Positions 52,793 through 61,979 of a DNA stretch of 64,000 nucleotides are shown here, in pieces. The stretch covers positions 1 through 64,000 of the forward strand of contig NZ_RRYI01000004.1 in assembly GCF_003931565.1 (NCBI RefSeq). The letters run 5' to 3'. This stretch comes from Caulobacter sp. 602-1 (lineage in GTDB: Bacteria > Pseudomonadota > Alphaproteobacteria > Caulobacterales > Caulobacteraceae). The first letter of the stretch is position 1, and each line of letters starts with the position of its first letter. The notes below the pieces were generated by a model, which saw nothing but the letters and a program-made list of their open reading frames with translations, made no database searches and was not told the DNA's origin. Made by a program: the position numbers and the translations under genes.

Positions 52793-54409
52793 TCAAGAAC
52801 GCTCTTCCTTCGAACCGGGGGCCGGAGCGCCCGGCATCGGGGCGACGCCCGTGGCCGGCGCGTTCGGATCCAGTTCCGGAACGTCGAACAGGCCGCGGCC
52901 GACATGGCTCTTGCGATAGCCGTAGGCGAAGTAGATCACCAGGCCCAGAGCGCCCCAGACGGGCAGCACCATCATCGCCTCGAACGGCAGGTTGAAGTAC
53001 AGCACGGCGCAGCCGATCAGGGCGATCGGCGCGACGACCCAGACGAACGGGGTGCGGAACGGACGGTGACGGGTCGGATCCTTCTTGCGCAGGACCATCA
53101 CCGCGATCGCCACCATGAAGAAGGCGAACAGCGTGCCCGAGTTCGAGATGTCGGCCAGCTGACCGACCGGGAAGAACGCGGCGGCCAGGGCCACGAACAG
53201 GCCCGTGAAGATGGTCACGATGTGAGGTGTCTTGAACTTGGGATGGATGGCGGCCAGCTTTTCCGGCAACAGGCCGTCGCGCGCCATGACGAAGAAGATC
53301 CGGGTCTGACCGTAGATCATCATCAGGATGACCGAGGGCAGGGCGAGGTTGGCCGCCAGGCCCAGCAGGTTGCCGACGAGCGGGAAGTTGATCTGGCGCA
53401 GCACATGGGCCAAGGCCTCGTTGGAGCAGACCAGCACTTCCTTGTTGGCGGGCAGGGCGCAGGCGGCGACGAAGGCGGCCGAGCCGGGCTGCACGGCCGA
53501 GCCGTCAGCGCCGAGCACGGGCTGAGCGCCCATGGCGCCGATCGCGCCGGCGGCGACCAGCAGATAGAAGATCGTGCAGATGGCCAGCGAGCCGATCAGG
53601 CCAATCGGGACGTTGCGCTGCGGGTTCTTGGTCTCCTCGGCGGCGGTCGACACCGCGTCGAAGCCCACATAGGCGAAGAAGATCGACGCGGCCGCGCCGA
53701 CGATGCCCATGCCGGTGGTGCCGGCCGGGCCGAACCAACCGTTCGGGGCGAAGGGCGAGAAGTTGCCGGTCTTGAGGACCGGCAGGGCGAGGGCGATGAA
53801 CACCGTCAGGGCGGTCACCTTGATGGCCACCAGGGCGGCGTTCACGGTGGCGCTTTCGGTCGTGCCGACGACCAGCAGGGACGTCACGGCCAGCGCCACG
53901 ACGATGGCGGGAACATTGACGATGCCGTGGCTGAAGTCGGCGACCGGCATCCAGCCGTTCATCGACCACGCGGGGCCTTGCCTTAGGAGCTCGGGCCACT
54001 GGAAGCCGAGCGCGTTTTCAATCAAGCCGAGGAAATATCCTGACCAACCGGCGGAGACGGCGCTGGCGGCGACCGCGTATTCCAGGATCAGCGCCCAGCC
54101 GACCATCCAGGCCAGCAGTTCGCCCATGACGGCGTAGGAATAGGTGTAGGCCGAGCCCGAGACGGGCACCATCGAGGCCAGTTCGGAATAGCAGAGCGCG
54201 GCGAAGGCGCAGACGGCGCCGGCGATCACGAAGGACCACATCATGCCCGGGCCGGCCTTCTGGGCGGCGGCGGCGGTCAGAACGAAGATGCCCGTACCGA
54301 TAATCGCGCCCACACCCAGCAGCGTCAGCTGCACGGGACCAAGCGAGCGGTGAAGGGATTTTTTCTCAGCCGTCGCTAGGATCGCATCAAGCGATTTTAC
54401 GCGCCACAT
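52793..54409 (-). CDS. APC-superfamily amino-acid permease (YfnA/CAT-like)
   Basis: 538-aa membrane transporter with about 12 to 14 hydrophobic segments. The conserved start LGVGAIIGTGIFVLT near 31-45 is the APC unwound helix 1, and FFAYVGFDAVSTAAEETKNPQRNVP is the helix 6 to loop region of cationic amino-acid transporter-type permeases. It would take up amino acids in exchange for or with protons. ATG 54409 follows AGGAGGAA. Single gene with a strong terminator. Confidence 0.9.
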   Translation of the reverse strand: MWRVKSLDAILATAEKKSLHRSLGPVQLTLLGVGAIIGTGIFVLTAAAAQKAGPGMMWSFVIAGAVCAFAALCYSELASMVPVSGSAYTYSYAVMGELLAWMVGWALILEYAVAASAVSAGWSGYFLGLIENALGFQWPELLRQGPAWSMNGWMPVADFSHGIVNVPAIVVALAVTSLLVVGTTESATVNAALVAIKVTALTVFIALALPVLKTGNFSPFAPNGWFGPAGTTGMGIVGAAASIFFAYVGFDAVSTAAEETKNPQRNVPIGLIGSLAICTIFYLLVAAGAIGAMGAQPVLGADGSAVQPGSAAFVAACALPANKEVLVCSNEALAHVLRQINFPLVGNLLGLAANLALPSVILMMIYGQTRIFFVMARDGLLPEKLAAIHPKFKTPHIVTIFTGLFVALAAAFFPVGQLADISNSGTLFAFFMVAIAVMVLRKKDPTRHRPFRTPFVWVVAPIALIGCAVLYFNLPFEAMMVLPVWGALGLVIYFAYGYRKSHVGRGLFDVPELDPNAPATGVAPMPGAPAPGSKEERS

Positions 54410-54588
54410 AGTTCCTCCTGATAGGCAAGACTCCCCCCGGGGGTCGCCTTTAGAAAATTTTGCGGACCGTGACCCGTTTATGAGCATGGGGTCAAGGTCG
54501 AGCAACGGAAGCGCGTAAATGTTCTCCGCGAGCCTGGCTAGTCCAGCCCTGCTTGGCGACGGGGGCCGCGCCAGCTAAAGCGGGCGCA

Positions 54589-57030
54589 ATGTTGCCCATT
54601 TTCGAGGCCCTTCCCGCGCTGAAAGGCGCCCTCGCCGAACGGGAGACCGCCGTTCTCGTCGCGCCGCCCGGCGCGGGCAAGACCACGGCCGTTCCTCTTG
54701 CGCTACTGGACGAGCCCTGGACGCAAGGCCGCAAGATCATCGTCCTGGAGCCTCGCCGCCTGGCCGCGCGCGCCGCCGCCGCGCGCATGGCCGCGAACCT
54801 CGGCGAATCCGTGGGCGAGACGGTCGGCTTCCGGGTGCGCCTGCAGTCCAAGGTCTCGGCCAGGACGCGGGTCGAGGTCGTCACCGAAGGCGTCTTTACC
54901 CGGATGATTCTCGACGACCCGGGCCTGGACGGCGTCGCGGCCGTGCTGTTCGACGAGTTCCACGAACGCAGCCTGGACGCCGACCTTGGCCTGGCCTTCG
55001 CGCGCGACGTCCAGAGCGTGCTGCGCGACGACCTGCGCCTGCTGGTCATGTCGGCGACCCTCGACGGCGCGCGAATCTCGGCTCTGCTGGGCGACGCGCC
55101 GGTGATCGAGAGCCAGGGGCGGATGTTCCCGGTCGACACGCGCTATCTCGGGCGCGACGAGCGCCAGCGGCTGGAGGAACGTGTCGGCCGCGCCGTCGAG
55201 CGGGCCTTGGCGGAGGAGACCGGCTCGATCCTGGTCTTCCTGCCCGGCCAGGGCGAAATCCGCCGCGCCGAGAGCTGGTTGAACGAGCGCCTCCGTCGGC
55301 CGGATGTCGACGTCGCGCCGCTTTACGGCGCGCTGGAGCCGGCCGTGCAGGACCGCGCCATCGCCGCCGCGCCAGCGGGACGCCGCAAGGTGGTGCTGGC
55401 GACCTCGATCGCCGAGACCAGCCTGACCATCGAGGGCGTCCGGGTTGTCATCGACGCCGGCCTGGCCCGCGTGCCGCGCTACGATCCGGCCTCGGGCATC
55501 ACCCGCCTGGACACCGTTCGCGTCAGCCGCGCCGCCGCCGACCAGCGCCGGGGCCGCGCCGGACGGACCGAGCCGGGCGTCTGCTACCGCCTTTGGGACG
55601 AGCCGGAGACCCGCTCGCTGCCGGCCTTCGCGCGTCCCGAGATCCTGGAGGCCGACCTGTCGCGCCTAGCCTTGGACCTGGCCCGCTGGGGCGCGCGCGA
55701 CCCTTCTGGTCTCACATTTCTGGATCCCCCGCCCGCCGCCGCCTTCGCCGAAGCGCGAACCTTGCTGAACCGCATCCAGGCGCTGGACGGGCAGGGGGAT
55801 CTGACCGCTCACGGCAAGGCCTTGGCCGAGATGCCGCTGCCGCCCCGCCTGGCGCATATGGTCGTCCGCGCCGCCGCCTCGGGCCAGGCGCGCGAGGCCG
55901 CCGAGATCGCCGCCGTGCTCACCGAACAGGGTCTTGGCGGCAAGGACGTCGACCTGCGTCGGCGGCTGGAAAACCTGCATCGCGACCGCTCGCCGCGCGC
56001 CCGCGACGCCATGGCCCTGGTCGAGCGGTGGAGCCGCGCGGCGGGCCGGCCGTCAAAGGCGCCCGACCTGGAGATCGGCCTGATGCTGGCCGAGGCCTAT
56101 CCCGAGCGGGTGGCCAAGGCGCGCGGCAAGCCGGGCGAGTTCCAGCTAGCCAGCGGGCGCGGCGTCCATCTGGAACCGACCGATCCTCTGGCCCGCGAGG
56201 CCTGGCTGGCCGTGGGCGAGCTGGGCGGCGGCGACAGCCGCGACCGCATCCTGCTGGCCGCCGCCGTTTCCGAGACCGGCCTGCGCGAGACCTTCTCCGA
56301 CCGGCTCGCAGCCGAGGATCGCCTGGAAACCGCCGGCGGCAAGGTCCGCGCCAAGCGCCTGCTGCGCCTGGGCCGGCTGGTGCTGGAAGAGCGGCTGATC
56401 GAGAATCCCGACCCGGCCCTGATCGCCGGCGCCCTGATGGATCAGGTCCGGGCCGACGGACTATCGGGCCTGCGGTTGGGGCAGGGCGTCGAGAGCTTCC
56501 GCAGTCGCGTGGCCTTCCTGCGCGCCCTGGACAGCGAGGCCTGGCCCGACCTGTCGGACGCCGCCCTGGTCGCCCGCCTCGACGAATGGCTGGCGCCGCT
56601 GCTGCACGGCCGCTCGTCCCTGGCCAGCGTTGATGAGAGCAGCCTGGACGGCGCGATCCGGTCGCTGGTCCCCTGGGACCAGCAACAGAAGGTCGACCAG
56701 ATGCTGCCGGCCCGCTTCAAGGCTCCGACCGGCACCACCGTGGCCATCGACTACGCCGCCGAGGCCGGCCCGCGCATCGACATCCGGGTGCAGGAGCTGT
56801 TCGGCCTGACCGAGCACCCCAGCATCGCCGGCGGCAAGGTCCCGCTGGTGCTGTCGCTGCTGTCTCCCGGCCACAAGCCGATCCAGATCACCCGCGACCT
56901 GCCCGGCTTCTGGAAGGGCTCTTGGCGCGAGGTGAAGGTCGAGATGAAGGGGCGCTACCCTCGCCACGTCTGGCCAGACGATCCGGCGGCCGCCGCCCCG
57001 ACGACGCGGGCCAAGCCGCGCGGGACTTAA
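54589..57030 (+). CDS. hrpB: ATP-dependent RNA helicase HrpB
   Basis: 813-aa DEAH-box helicase: Walker A PPGAGKTT (26-33), DEFHERS as DEAH-type motif II, SAT motif III, TSIAETSLTI and QRRGRAGRT motifs, then HA2 and the HrpB-specific C-terminal domain (PSIAGGKVPLVLSLLSPGHKP, then WRxVKVEMKGRYPRHVWP). The length matches E. coli HrpB (about 809 aa). Cytoplasmic; its cellular role is poorly defined. It converges on the small two-TM gene, sharing the 4-nt TTAA stop box. Confidence 0.95.
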   Translation: MLPIFEALPALKGALAERETAVLVAPPGAGKTTAVPLALLDEPWTQGRKIIVLEPRRLAARAAAARMAANLGESVGETVGFRVRLQSKVSARTRVEVVTEGVFTRMILDDPGLDGVAAVLFDEFHERSLDADLGLAFARDVQSVLRDDLRLLVMSATLDGARISALLGDAPVIESQGRMFPVDTRYLGRDERQRLEERVGRAVERALAEETGSILVFLPGQGEIRRAESWLNERLRRPDVDVAPLYGALEPAVQDRAIAAAPAGRRKVVLATSIAETSLTIEGVRVVIDAGLARVPRYDPASGITRLDTVRVSRAAADQRRGRAGRTEPGVCYRLWDEPETRSLPAFARPEILEADLSRLALDLARWGARDPSGLTFLDPPPAAAFAEARTLLNRIQALDGQGDLTAHGKALAEMPLPPRLAHMVVRAAASGQAREAAEIAAVLTEQGLGGKDVDLRRRLENLHRDRSPRARDAMALVERWSRAAGRPSKAPDLEIGLMLAEAYPERVAKARGKPGEFQLASGRGVHLEPTDPLAREAWLAVGELGGGDSRDRILLAAAVSETGLRETFSDRLAAEDRLETAGGKVRAKRLLRLGRLVLEERLIENPDPALIAGALMDQVRADGLSGLRLGQGVESFRSRVAFLRALDSEAWPDLSDAALVARLDEWLAPLLHGRSSLASVDESSLDGAIRSLVPWDQQQKVDQMLPARFKAPTGTTVAIDYAAEAGPRIDIRVQELFGLTEHPSIAGGKVPLVLSLLSPGHKPIQITRDLPGFWKGSWREVKVEMKGRYPRHVWPDDPAAAAPTTRAKPRGT

Positions 57031-57365
57031 TCGTCGGATCTCTTGCTGGAACTTTTACCGAGCGCCACTCCGGCGACAAAAAGGAAGGCGCTTCCGAGCC
57101 AACCAAAACACTTGTCTGCCCAGGCGGCGTTTTCCACGTGGAAGCCAGCGACGACGATACCTAGCAGTGCAATCAATAGGATTAGCGCGAAGACAAGGGC
57201 CGCAGCGTGCGACTTGTCGTCTGTGCCGTATTTGAAAATACCCAGATTTATGTGCAGCACCCGCTTATTCGCGGAGCCGCCCGTGTAGTCCGACAGACCA
57301 GTTTTCGTCGCTTCGTCGGGTGTGGGAGACAGGTTCTCAGGCGGCGGGATTTTCACGGCCACCAT
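57027..57365 (-). CDS. Small two-TM protein, candidate toxin partner of the Panacea-domain protein
   Basis: 112 aa with two hydrophobic segments, about 58-80 (AALVFALILLIALLGIVVA) and about 91-107 (GWLGSAFLFVAGVALG), and a basic tail (KSSSKRSDD). Codon use and GC are lower than neighbours. Its ATG lies inside the 3' end of the Panacea-domain gene (29-nt overlap), so they are co-expressed. Membrane-acting toxins paired with Panacea antitoxins are known; this one matches that type by size and topology only. A non-toxin membrane protein is the alternative. Confidence 0.55.
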   Translation of the reverse strand: MVAVKIPPPENLSPTPDEATKTGLSDYTGGSANKRVLHINLGIFKYGTDDKSHAAALVFALILLIALLGIVVAGFHVENAAWADKCFGWLGSAFLFVAGVALGKSSSKRSDD

Positions 57366-57897
57366 CCAATTTCTTCTTGAAGATGGTCGCGATGACATCG
57401 TTTGGAATCTTGGGTTTCGAATCCAAGCTTCCATACCGATCTTTGATTATCGTCCAGGGTTCTCCGGCAGCGTGCGTGGAGTTAGACAGCTGAACGCCTG
57501 AGTAGTTCTTGTGGCTGTCCCAAACCTGTCGGACGAACTCCTTCAATTCTTTGTCTTCGACACCCTTTGGAGTTGAGAATCTCCAATCCAGAAGGTTGCC
57601 GCCTACTTTCTGCAGTTCCGATAGGCGGCCAGTTATAGGTGCGCGGCCATAGCCTCGGGTTTGCGAGTATATGTCTCGGACAACTGGACCCCAGGGCCAA
57701 GCCTCGAAGTCGTCCTCGAACAGCGGGCGATCGTTCATCGCCAGATGCCAAGCGTGGGCGTAGAAAAGAAGCTTCTGCAGCTTCATCTGATCAATAGCTG
57801 TCGCTTCGCTGGCGGCTAGATCAAGGAATTCGTTAGCGACGGCCGCCGCGGACGTCGCGGGGCCAGCGATCGATGGGTTCGTCGCGAAGGCGTTCAT
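57337..57897 (-). CDS. Panacea-domain (DUF4065, SocA-like) protein, candidate antitoxin
   Basis: 186-aa protein with the DUF4065/Panacea signature: AVANEFLDLA, MKLQKLLFYAHAWHLA at about 38-53, PLFEDDFEAWPWGPVVRDIY, and the tail region WSHK/YSGVQLSNSTH-like block. SocA, the antitoxin/ClpXP adaptor of the SocAB system in Caulobacter, belongs to this family, and PanA antitoxins neutralise many toxin types. It is an accessory-looking island gene with lower GC. GGAGAG precedes the ATG. Confidence 0.83.
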   Translation of the reverse strand: MNAFATNPSIAGPATSAAAVANEFLDLAASEATAIDQMKLQKLLFYAHAWHLAMNDRPLFEDDFEAWPWGPVVRDIYSQTRGYGRAPITGRLSELQKVGGNLLDWRFSTPKGVEDKELKEFVRQVWDSHKNYSGVQLSNSTHAAGEPWTIIKDRYGSLDSKPKIPNDVIATIFKKKLDGGRENPAA

Positions 57898-57964
57898 CGA
57901 CTCTCCAGTTCCGACTTTGTTCTATGGGTAGCATAGATCGGAATCGGAGGCGAGGCCGCAAGAC

Positions 57965-58756
57965 CTATCCCGTGACCGTGTAGATCATGATCCCCGTCGC
58001 CACCGACAGGTTCAGGCTGTCGGCGCGGCCGCGCATGGGGATCTTGACGTTGACGTCGCAGGCGGCGGCCAGTTCGGGCGGCAGGCCCTGTTGTTCGTTG
58101 CCCATCAGGATCAGCGACGGCTTCACATAGTCGGCTGACTTGTGGTCGACGGTGGCGGTCAGCAGGGTGCCGACCACGCTGCCGGGCCAGGTTTCGCGCC
58201 AGGCCAGGAACTCGGGGATGGTGGCCTTGGCGATCTTCACGGCGAAGATCGAGCCCATGGTCGCCCGCACGCCCTCGACCGAATAGGGGTCGACGCAGTC
58301 GCCGACCAGAATCACACCGCCGCAGCCGGCCGCGTCGGCGGTGCGGATGACGGTGCCCAGATTGCCGGGATCGCGGACGGCCTGCATGGCCACCCAGCAG
58401 GGGGCGCTTTCGGGCACGATTGCCGATAGCGAGGTGAAGACTTGGCGGAAGACGGCGACGACCGCTTGGGGATTGTCGCGGCGCGAGACCTTCTCAAGGA
58501 TTTCGCGATTGACCTCAATGACTTCGCCGCCAGCCTTCAGGCACGCGGCGACCGCCTTCTTCAGCATCGGATGGTCTGCGGCGTCCGGGCCGTACATGAC
58601 GATCTTGGGCGCGTGGCCGCAGTCGATCGCCTCGATGACGATCTTCAGACCCTCGGCCAGGAACAGGCCGCTCTCTTCCCGCTCCTTGCGCATGTGCAGG
58701 GCGCGGACGGCCTTGACGGTGTTGTTGGTCAGGGAGGTGACGGTCTTGGCGTTCAT
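57965..58756 (-). CDS. TrmH/SpoU-family RNA 2'-O-methyltransferase (RlmB-like)
   Basis: 263-aa SPOUT-fold methyltransferase: a substrate-binding N-terminal domain (FLAEGLKIVIEAI), then AVRDPGNLGTVIRTADAAG (motif 1), ILMGNEQQGLP (motif 2) and RGRADSLNLSVATGIMIY (motif 3). It uses SAM to methylate rRNA or tRNA ribose in the cytoplasm. ATG 58756 lies 5 nt after the upstream methyltransferase stop with AGGGA in front; together they form a two-gene RNA-modification operon. Confidence 0.9.
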   Translation of the reverse strand: MNAKTVTSLTNNTVKAVRALHMRKEREESGLFLAEGLKIVIEAIDCGHAPKIVMYGPDAADHPMLKKAVAACLKAGGEVIEVNREILEKVSRRDNPQAVVAVFRQVFTSLSAIVPESAPCWVAMQAVRDPGNLGTVIRTADAAGCGGVILVGDCVDPYSVEGVRATMGSIFAVKIAKATIPEFLAWRETWPGSVVGTLLTATVDHKSADYVKPSLILMGNEQQGLPPELAAACDVNVKIPMRGRADSLNLSVATGIMIYTVTG

Positions 58757-58761
58757 GTCCC

Positions 58762-59673
58762 TTATCCCTCGGACGACCAGCGGGCGAAGAACGACAGGCC
58801 GATCTGGCGGTCGCCCTTCTCCTCGACCAGGGACAGCTCGCCCCAGTCGATGACGCCGCCGCGCCCCTCCAACTCCTGGGCCAGCAGGCCCGACATGGCC
58901 GCGCCCGACACGCGGGCGGCATAGGCGTTCATCAACAGGAACGAGGCGTCCTCGCTGAGCAGCTGTGCGCAGTCCCTGGTCAGGGCGGCCAGGTCCTCGA
59001 ACAGCCGCCAGACTTCGCCATCGGCGCCACGCCCGAACTTGGGCGGGTCCAGGATGATGCCGTCGTACTTGTTGCCGCGTCTGACCTCGCGGGCCACGAA
59101 CTTGCGGGCGTCCTCGACGATCCAGCGGATCGGCTTGTCGGCGAGGCCGGCGAAGGCGGCGTTCTCGCGGGCGAAGCCGACCGACTTCTTGGAAGCGTCG
59201 ACATGGGTGACGGCCGCGCCGGCGGCGGCGCAGACCAGCGAGGCCACGCCGGTATAGCCGAACAGATTCAGCACCTTGGGCTGAGGTCCCGAGCCTTTTG
59301 AGAGCGCGCGGACGCGTTCGTCCTGCCAGGCCCAGTTGGCGGCCTGTTCGGGAAAGAAGGCCAGGTGCCGGAAGGGCGTGAACTGGCCGTGGAACTTCGC
59401 TTCGCCCCAGGCCAGGTCGAACTTCTCGATCGGCTTGCCCTTGAAGCGCCAGCGACCGGCCTCGTCCTCGTCGGTGGGGTCGAAGACGGCGTCTGCGTTT
59501 TCCCAGACCCTGGCCGGCAGGCGCGGCTCCCAGAAGCACTGCGGCTCGGGACGCACGACCGTGTAGCGGCCATAGCGCTCCAGCTTCTTGCCGTGACCGC
59601 TGTCCAGCAGGGCGTAGTCGGCCCAGCCGGTGGTGCGCATGACGATGGGGGCGGGAGCAATCTTCGGAGCCAT
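58762..59673 (-). CDS. Class I SAM-dependent RNA methyltransferase, RlmI-like
   Basis: 303-aa methyltransferase: the SAM-binding loop VLNLFGYTGVASLVCAAAG, DASKKSVGFARENAAFAG and the catalytic loop ILDPPKFGRG match the RlmI/RlmK rRNA cytosine-methylating family. It lacks the N-terminal PUA domain of E. coli RlmI, having instead about 120 residues with GHGKKLERYGRYTVVRPEPQ. Likely a rRNA methyltransferase. It is 5 nt upstream of the SpoU gene and 17 nt from the GT2 gene stop. Confidence 0.82.
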   Translation of the reverse strand: MAPKIAPAPIVMRTTGWADYALLDSGHGKKLERYGRYTVVRPEPQCFWEPRLPARVWENADAVFDPTDEDEAGRWRFKGKPIEKFDLAWGEAKFHGQFTPFRHLAFFPEQAANWAWQDERVRALSKGSGPQPKVLNLFGYTGVASLVCAAAGAAVTHVDASKKSVGFARENAAFAGLADKPIRWIVEDARKFVAREVRRGNKYDGIILDPPKFGRGADGEVWRLFEDLAALTRDCAQLLSEDASFLLMNAYAARVSGAAMSGLLAQELEGRGGVIDWGELSLVEEKGDRQIGLSFFARWSSEG

Positions 59674-59690
59674 CGCCCGCCCATACCGCC

Positions 59691-61139
59691 TTACGGCCCC
59701 AAAGGTCCAGTGTGGTGGGGGGCGGAGTGGCCGCCGGAACGCGGGGCGTGCAGGGTCTTGTCCCAGCGATGCGGCGCCGTGACGAACTGGTAGAGCGCTT
59801 TCATTCCCGCCAGGCTCTGCAGCGGCCAATAGAACACCATGCCGAACAGATGCAGCGACTTGGGCCTCGCCCGCGTCCGCATGACTCCGCGCGCGCCGGC
59901 GATGGCGGACGCGCCCCAGCCCAGGGCGTAGAGCGTCAGGTCCGCCGACGCTATGGTGAGGCGGGCGTCCGGCCAGAAGTCGATCGCGGCCAGCACGACC
60001 ATCGCCGCCATGATCGGGCCGTGCAGGTGCGAGGAGGCGACCGACTGAGCCAGGGTCAGCGCCAGGGCCACGGCGTTGCGCGGTTGGCCGGGGACGGGGC
60101 CGCGCAGGCAGACGGCGATGGTCTGCATGTGTCCCTTGATCCAGCGCGCCCGCTGCGGGAGCCATTGTCCCCAGGTGGTCGGAGCCGTCTCCCAGGTGGG
60201 CCGGTCGATCACGCCGAGCCGGTAGCCGGCGGCGGCCAGGCGAAAGCCGATGTCGGCGTCCTCGGTCACGTTGTACGGGTCCCACCCGCCCTGGTCGCGC
60301 AGGATGGCGGTCCTGAAGTGGTTGCTGGTGCCGCCCAGCGGAAAGGGCAGGCCCCATCGGACCAGGGCCGGCAGCAGCACCTCGAAATGGGCGGCGTATT
60401 CCAACCGGAACTGCGAGGGCAGGAACAGCGAAAAGCCGGGGTCCTCGATCCTCAAGGGGGCCTGCAGGCAGGCCAGGTTCATGTCCGACGCGGCGAAGCG
60501 GGCGGCGGCTTCCCGAAGTTGGCCGGCGTCGGGCATGTCCTCGGCGTCGTAGATCACCACCAGCTCGCCGCGCGCCCGTTCGAGGGCGTGGTTGCAGGCG
60601 CGCGGCTTGGTCTGGGGCGTTCCGCGCGGGACGACCAGCACCTGGATGAACGCGGGGAGCGACAGGGACCGGACCGCGGCCAGGGTCAGGTCGTCGTCAG
60701 CCTCCAGCACGATCAGGGCCTGCAGGCGCTCGCGCGGATAGTCCAGCGCCTGAAGACTCTGGACCAGTTCGACGACCACCTCGGCCTCGCGATAGAGTGG
60801 GCAGATGATCGTGTAGGTCGGCAGGTCCGCGTCGGCCAGCGGCGGGGCGACGGTCGGCGGCAATGGCGTGCAGGCCGCGGCCAGACGGGTCAACGCGCCG
60901 AGCAGGAAGACGGCGAAGAACAGATGGTGCGCTACTATCAATGCGGCATGCGGGCTCAGCGCCACGCCGATCGCCGTCAGCAGGCCGGCCAGGCCAATGC
61001 AGGCCGCCTGGCCCCGGGACAGTGTCTGGTGCGCGCCGTCGCGCCCGATCGAGGCGTCTACTCGCTCGATCCACTCAACGGACACAGGTCCGCATGCCGG
61101 CGCGAGCGCCGGTTCAAGCCGTCTGTCTTCGCGCGCCAT
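59691..61139 (-). CDS. Processive GT2-family glycosyltransferase, cellulose-synthase-like
   Basis: 482-aa membrane glycosyltransferase: two hydrophobic segments (about 45-85), then the cytoplasmic GT-A domain with TYTIICPLYREAEVV, VIYDAEDMPD (D-x-D), TEDADIGFRL (catalytic acid) and QRARW (QxxRW), then three or four C-terminal membrane segments. It would make a beta-linked polysaccharide such as an exopolysaccharide or glucan from a nucleotide sugar. ATG 61139 follows AGGGG. No PilZ domain or partner gene lies nearby. Confidence 0.87.
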   Translation of the reverse strand: MAREDRRLEPALAPACGPVSVEWIERVDASIGRDGAHQTLSRGQAACIGLAGLLTAIGVALSPHAALIVAHHLFFAVFLLGALTRLAAACTPLPPTVAPPLADADLPTYTIICPLYREAEVVVELVQSLQALDYPRERLQALIVLEADDDLTLAAVRSLSLPAFIQVLVVPRGTPQTKPRACNHALERARGELVVIYDAEDMPDAGQLREAAARFAASDMNLACLQAPLRIEDPGFSLFLPSQFRLEYAAHFEVLLPALVRWGLPFPLGGTSNHFRTAILRDQGGWDPYNVTEDADIGFRLAAAGYRLGVIDRPTWETAPTTWGQWLPQRARWIKGHMQTIAVCLRGPVPGQPRNAVALALTLAQSVASSHLHGPIMAAMVVLAAIDFWPDARLTIASADLTLYALGWGASAIAGARGVMRTRARPKSLHLFGMVFYWPLQSLAGMKALYQFVTAPHRWDKTLHAPRSGGHSAPHHTGPLGP

Positions 61140-61339
61140 GGATGCCCCTGGATACGCTTGTCGCCCCAACGACGCAGATAAACGAATCTCAACCTTAAAG
61201 TGTCAAATGGTAAAAATGCTCGTTTTGGGATGTTGTTTCGCGCGCGCGAGGCCGGTTTCTCCTTCCACGCACGTTCTTGCGACGACTGGGTGATTCCCGT
61301 TTAGTGTCGGTCGGAGGAAACGCAGGGAAAGCCAAGTCC

Positions 61340-61975
61340 GTGACGGTCGTTCTGAAGAAGCCTCACAAGTCCGCCCGAAAGCCCAAGGGCGACGGGCACT
61401 TGCGTCGGGGCGAGATCCTGGCGGCGGCCGAGACGATCTTCATCGCCGAAGGGTATTCGGGCGCGACGATCCGCAAGATCGCTGACGCCGTGGGGGTGTC
61501 GTCCACCGCGCTCTATATGCACTTCCGCGACAAGGACCAGATTCTGTTGGAGATCAGCAATGACGCCATCGAGCGTCTGCTGGAACTCAACACGGAAATC
61601 GCGGCCCAACCGATCGACCCGGTCTCGCGCGTGCGGGTGATGATGGAGGCGTACATGAAGTTCGCCCTCGACAATCCCAATACGTACCAGCTGGTGTTCT
61701 GCAGCAGTGGCGATCTCGTCTCTCAGGACAAGATCACCGACGTGCTGGCGCTGGGCGACCGCTGCTTCGAGAAGTTCAGCGAGCCGGTGCACCAGATCGC
61801 CGCCCAGGGCCGCCTGCGCGCGGGCTCGGCGGTGCAGGCCGCCGAAGTACTGTGGAGCGGCTGCCATGGCCTGGTGTCGCTGCTGATCACCAAGCCTTCG
61901 CGTAACTGGTCCGATGCTGATCAGCTGATGAAGATCATGCTGGACGGTCTGCTGTACGGCCTGGTCACGGACTGA
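61340..61975 (+). CDS. TetR-family regulator beside a BtuFCD-like importer
   Basis: 211-aa regulator: helix-turn-helix ILAAAETIFIAEGYSGATIRKIADAVGVSSTALYMHF at about 26-61, TetR_C ligand domain after. GTG 61340 is used; two upstream in-frame starts are possible but add basic residues. The importer gene starts 4 nt after its stop, so it is probably in the same transcript and may regulate it. The ligand is unknown; no cobalamin riboswitch is seen in the 200-nt leader region. Confidence 0.85.
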   Translation: MTVVLKKPHKSARKPKGDGHLRRGEILAAAETIFIAEGYSGATIRKIADAVGVSSTALYMHFRDKDQILLEISNDAIERLLELNTEIAAQPIDPVSRVRVMMEAYMKFALDNPNTYQLVFCSSGDLVSQDKITDVLALGDRCFEKFSEPVHQIAAQGRLRAGSAVQAAEVLWSGCHGLVSLLITKPSRNWSDADQLMKIMLDGLLYGLVTD

Positions 61976-61979
61976 GTTC

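Noticed and set aside
52010..53986. 658-aa plus-strand frame over the permease and hydrolase genes
   Set aside because: Crosses two clear minus-strand genes and a terminator; Arg/Asp/Gly-rich shadow.
61140..61339. Cobalamin riboswitch upstream of the BtuFC-like operon
   Set aside because: No B12-box-like sequence or matching stems found by eye.
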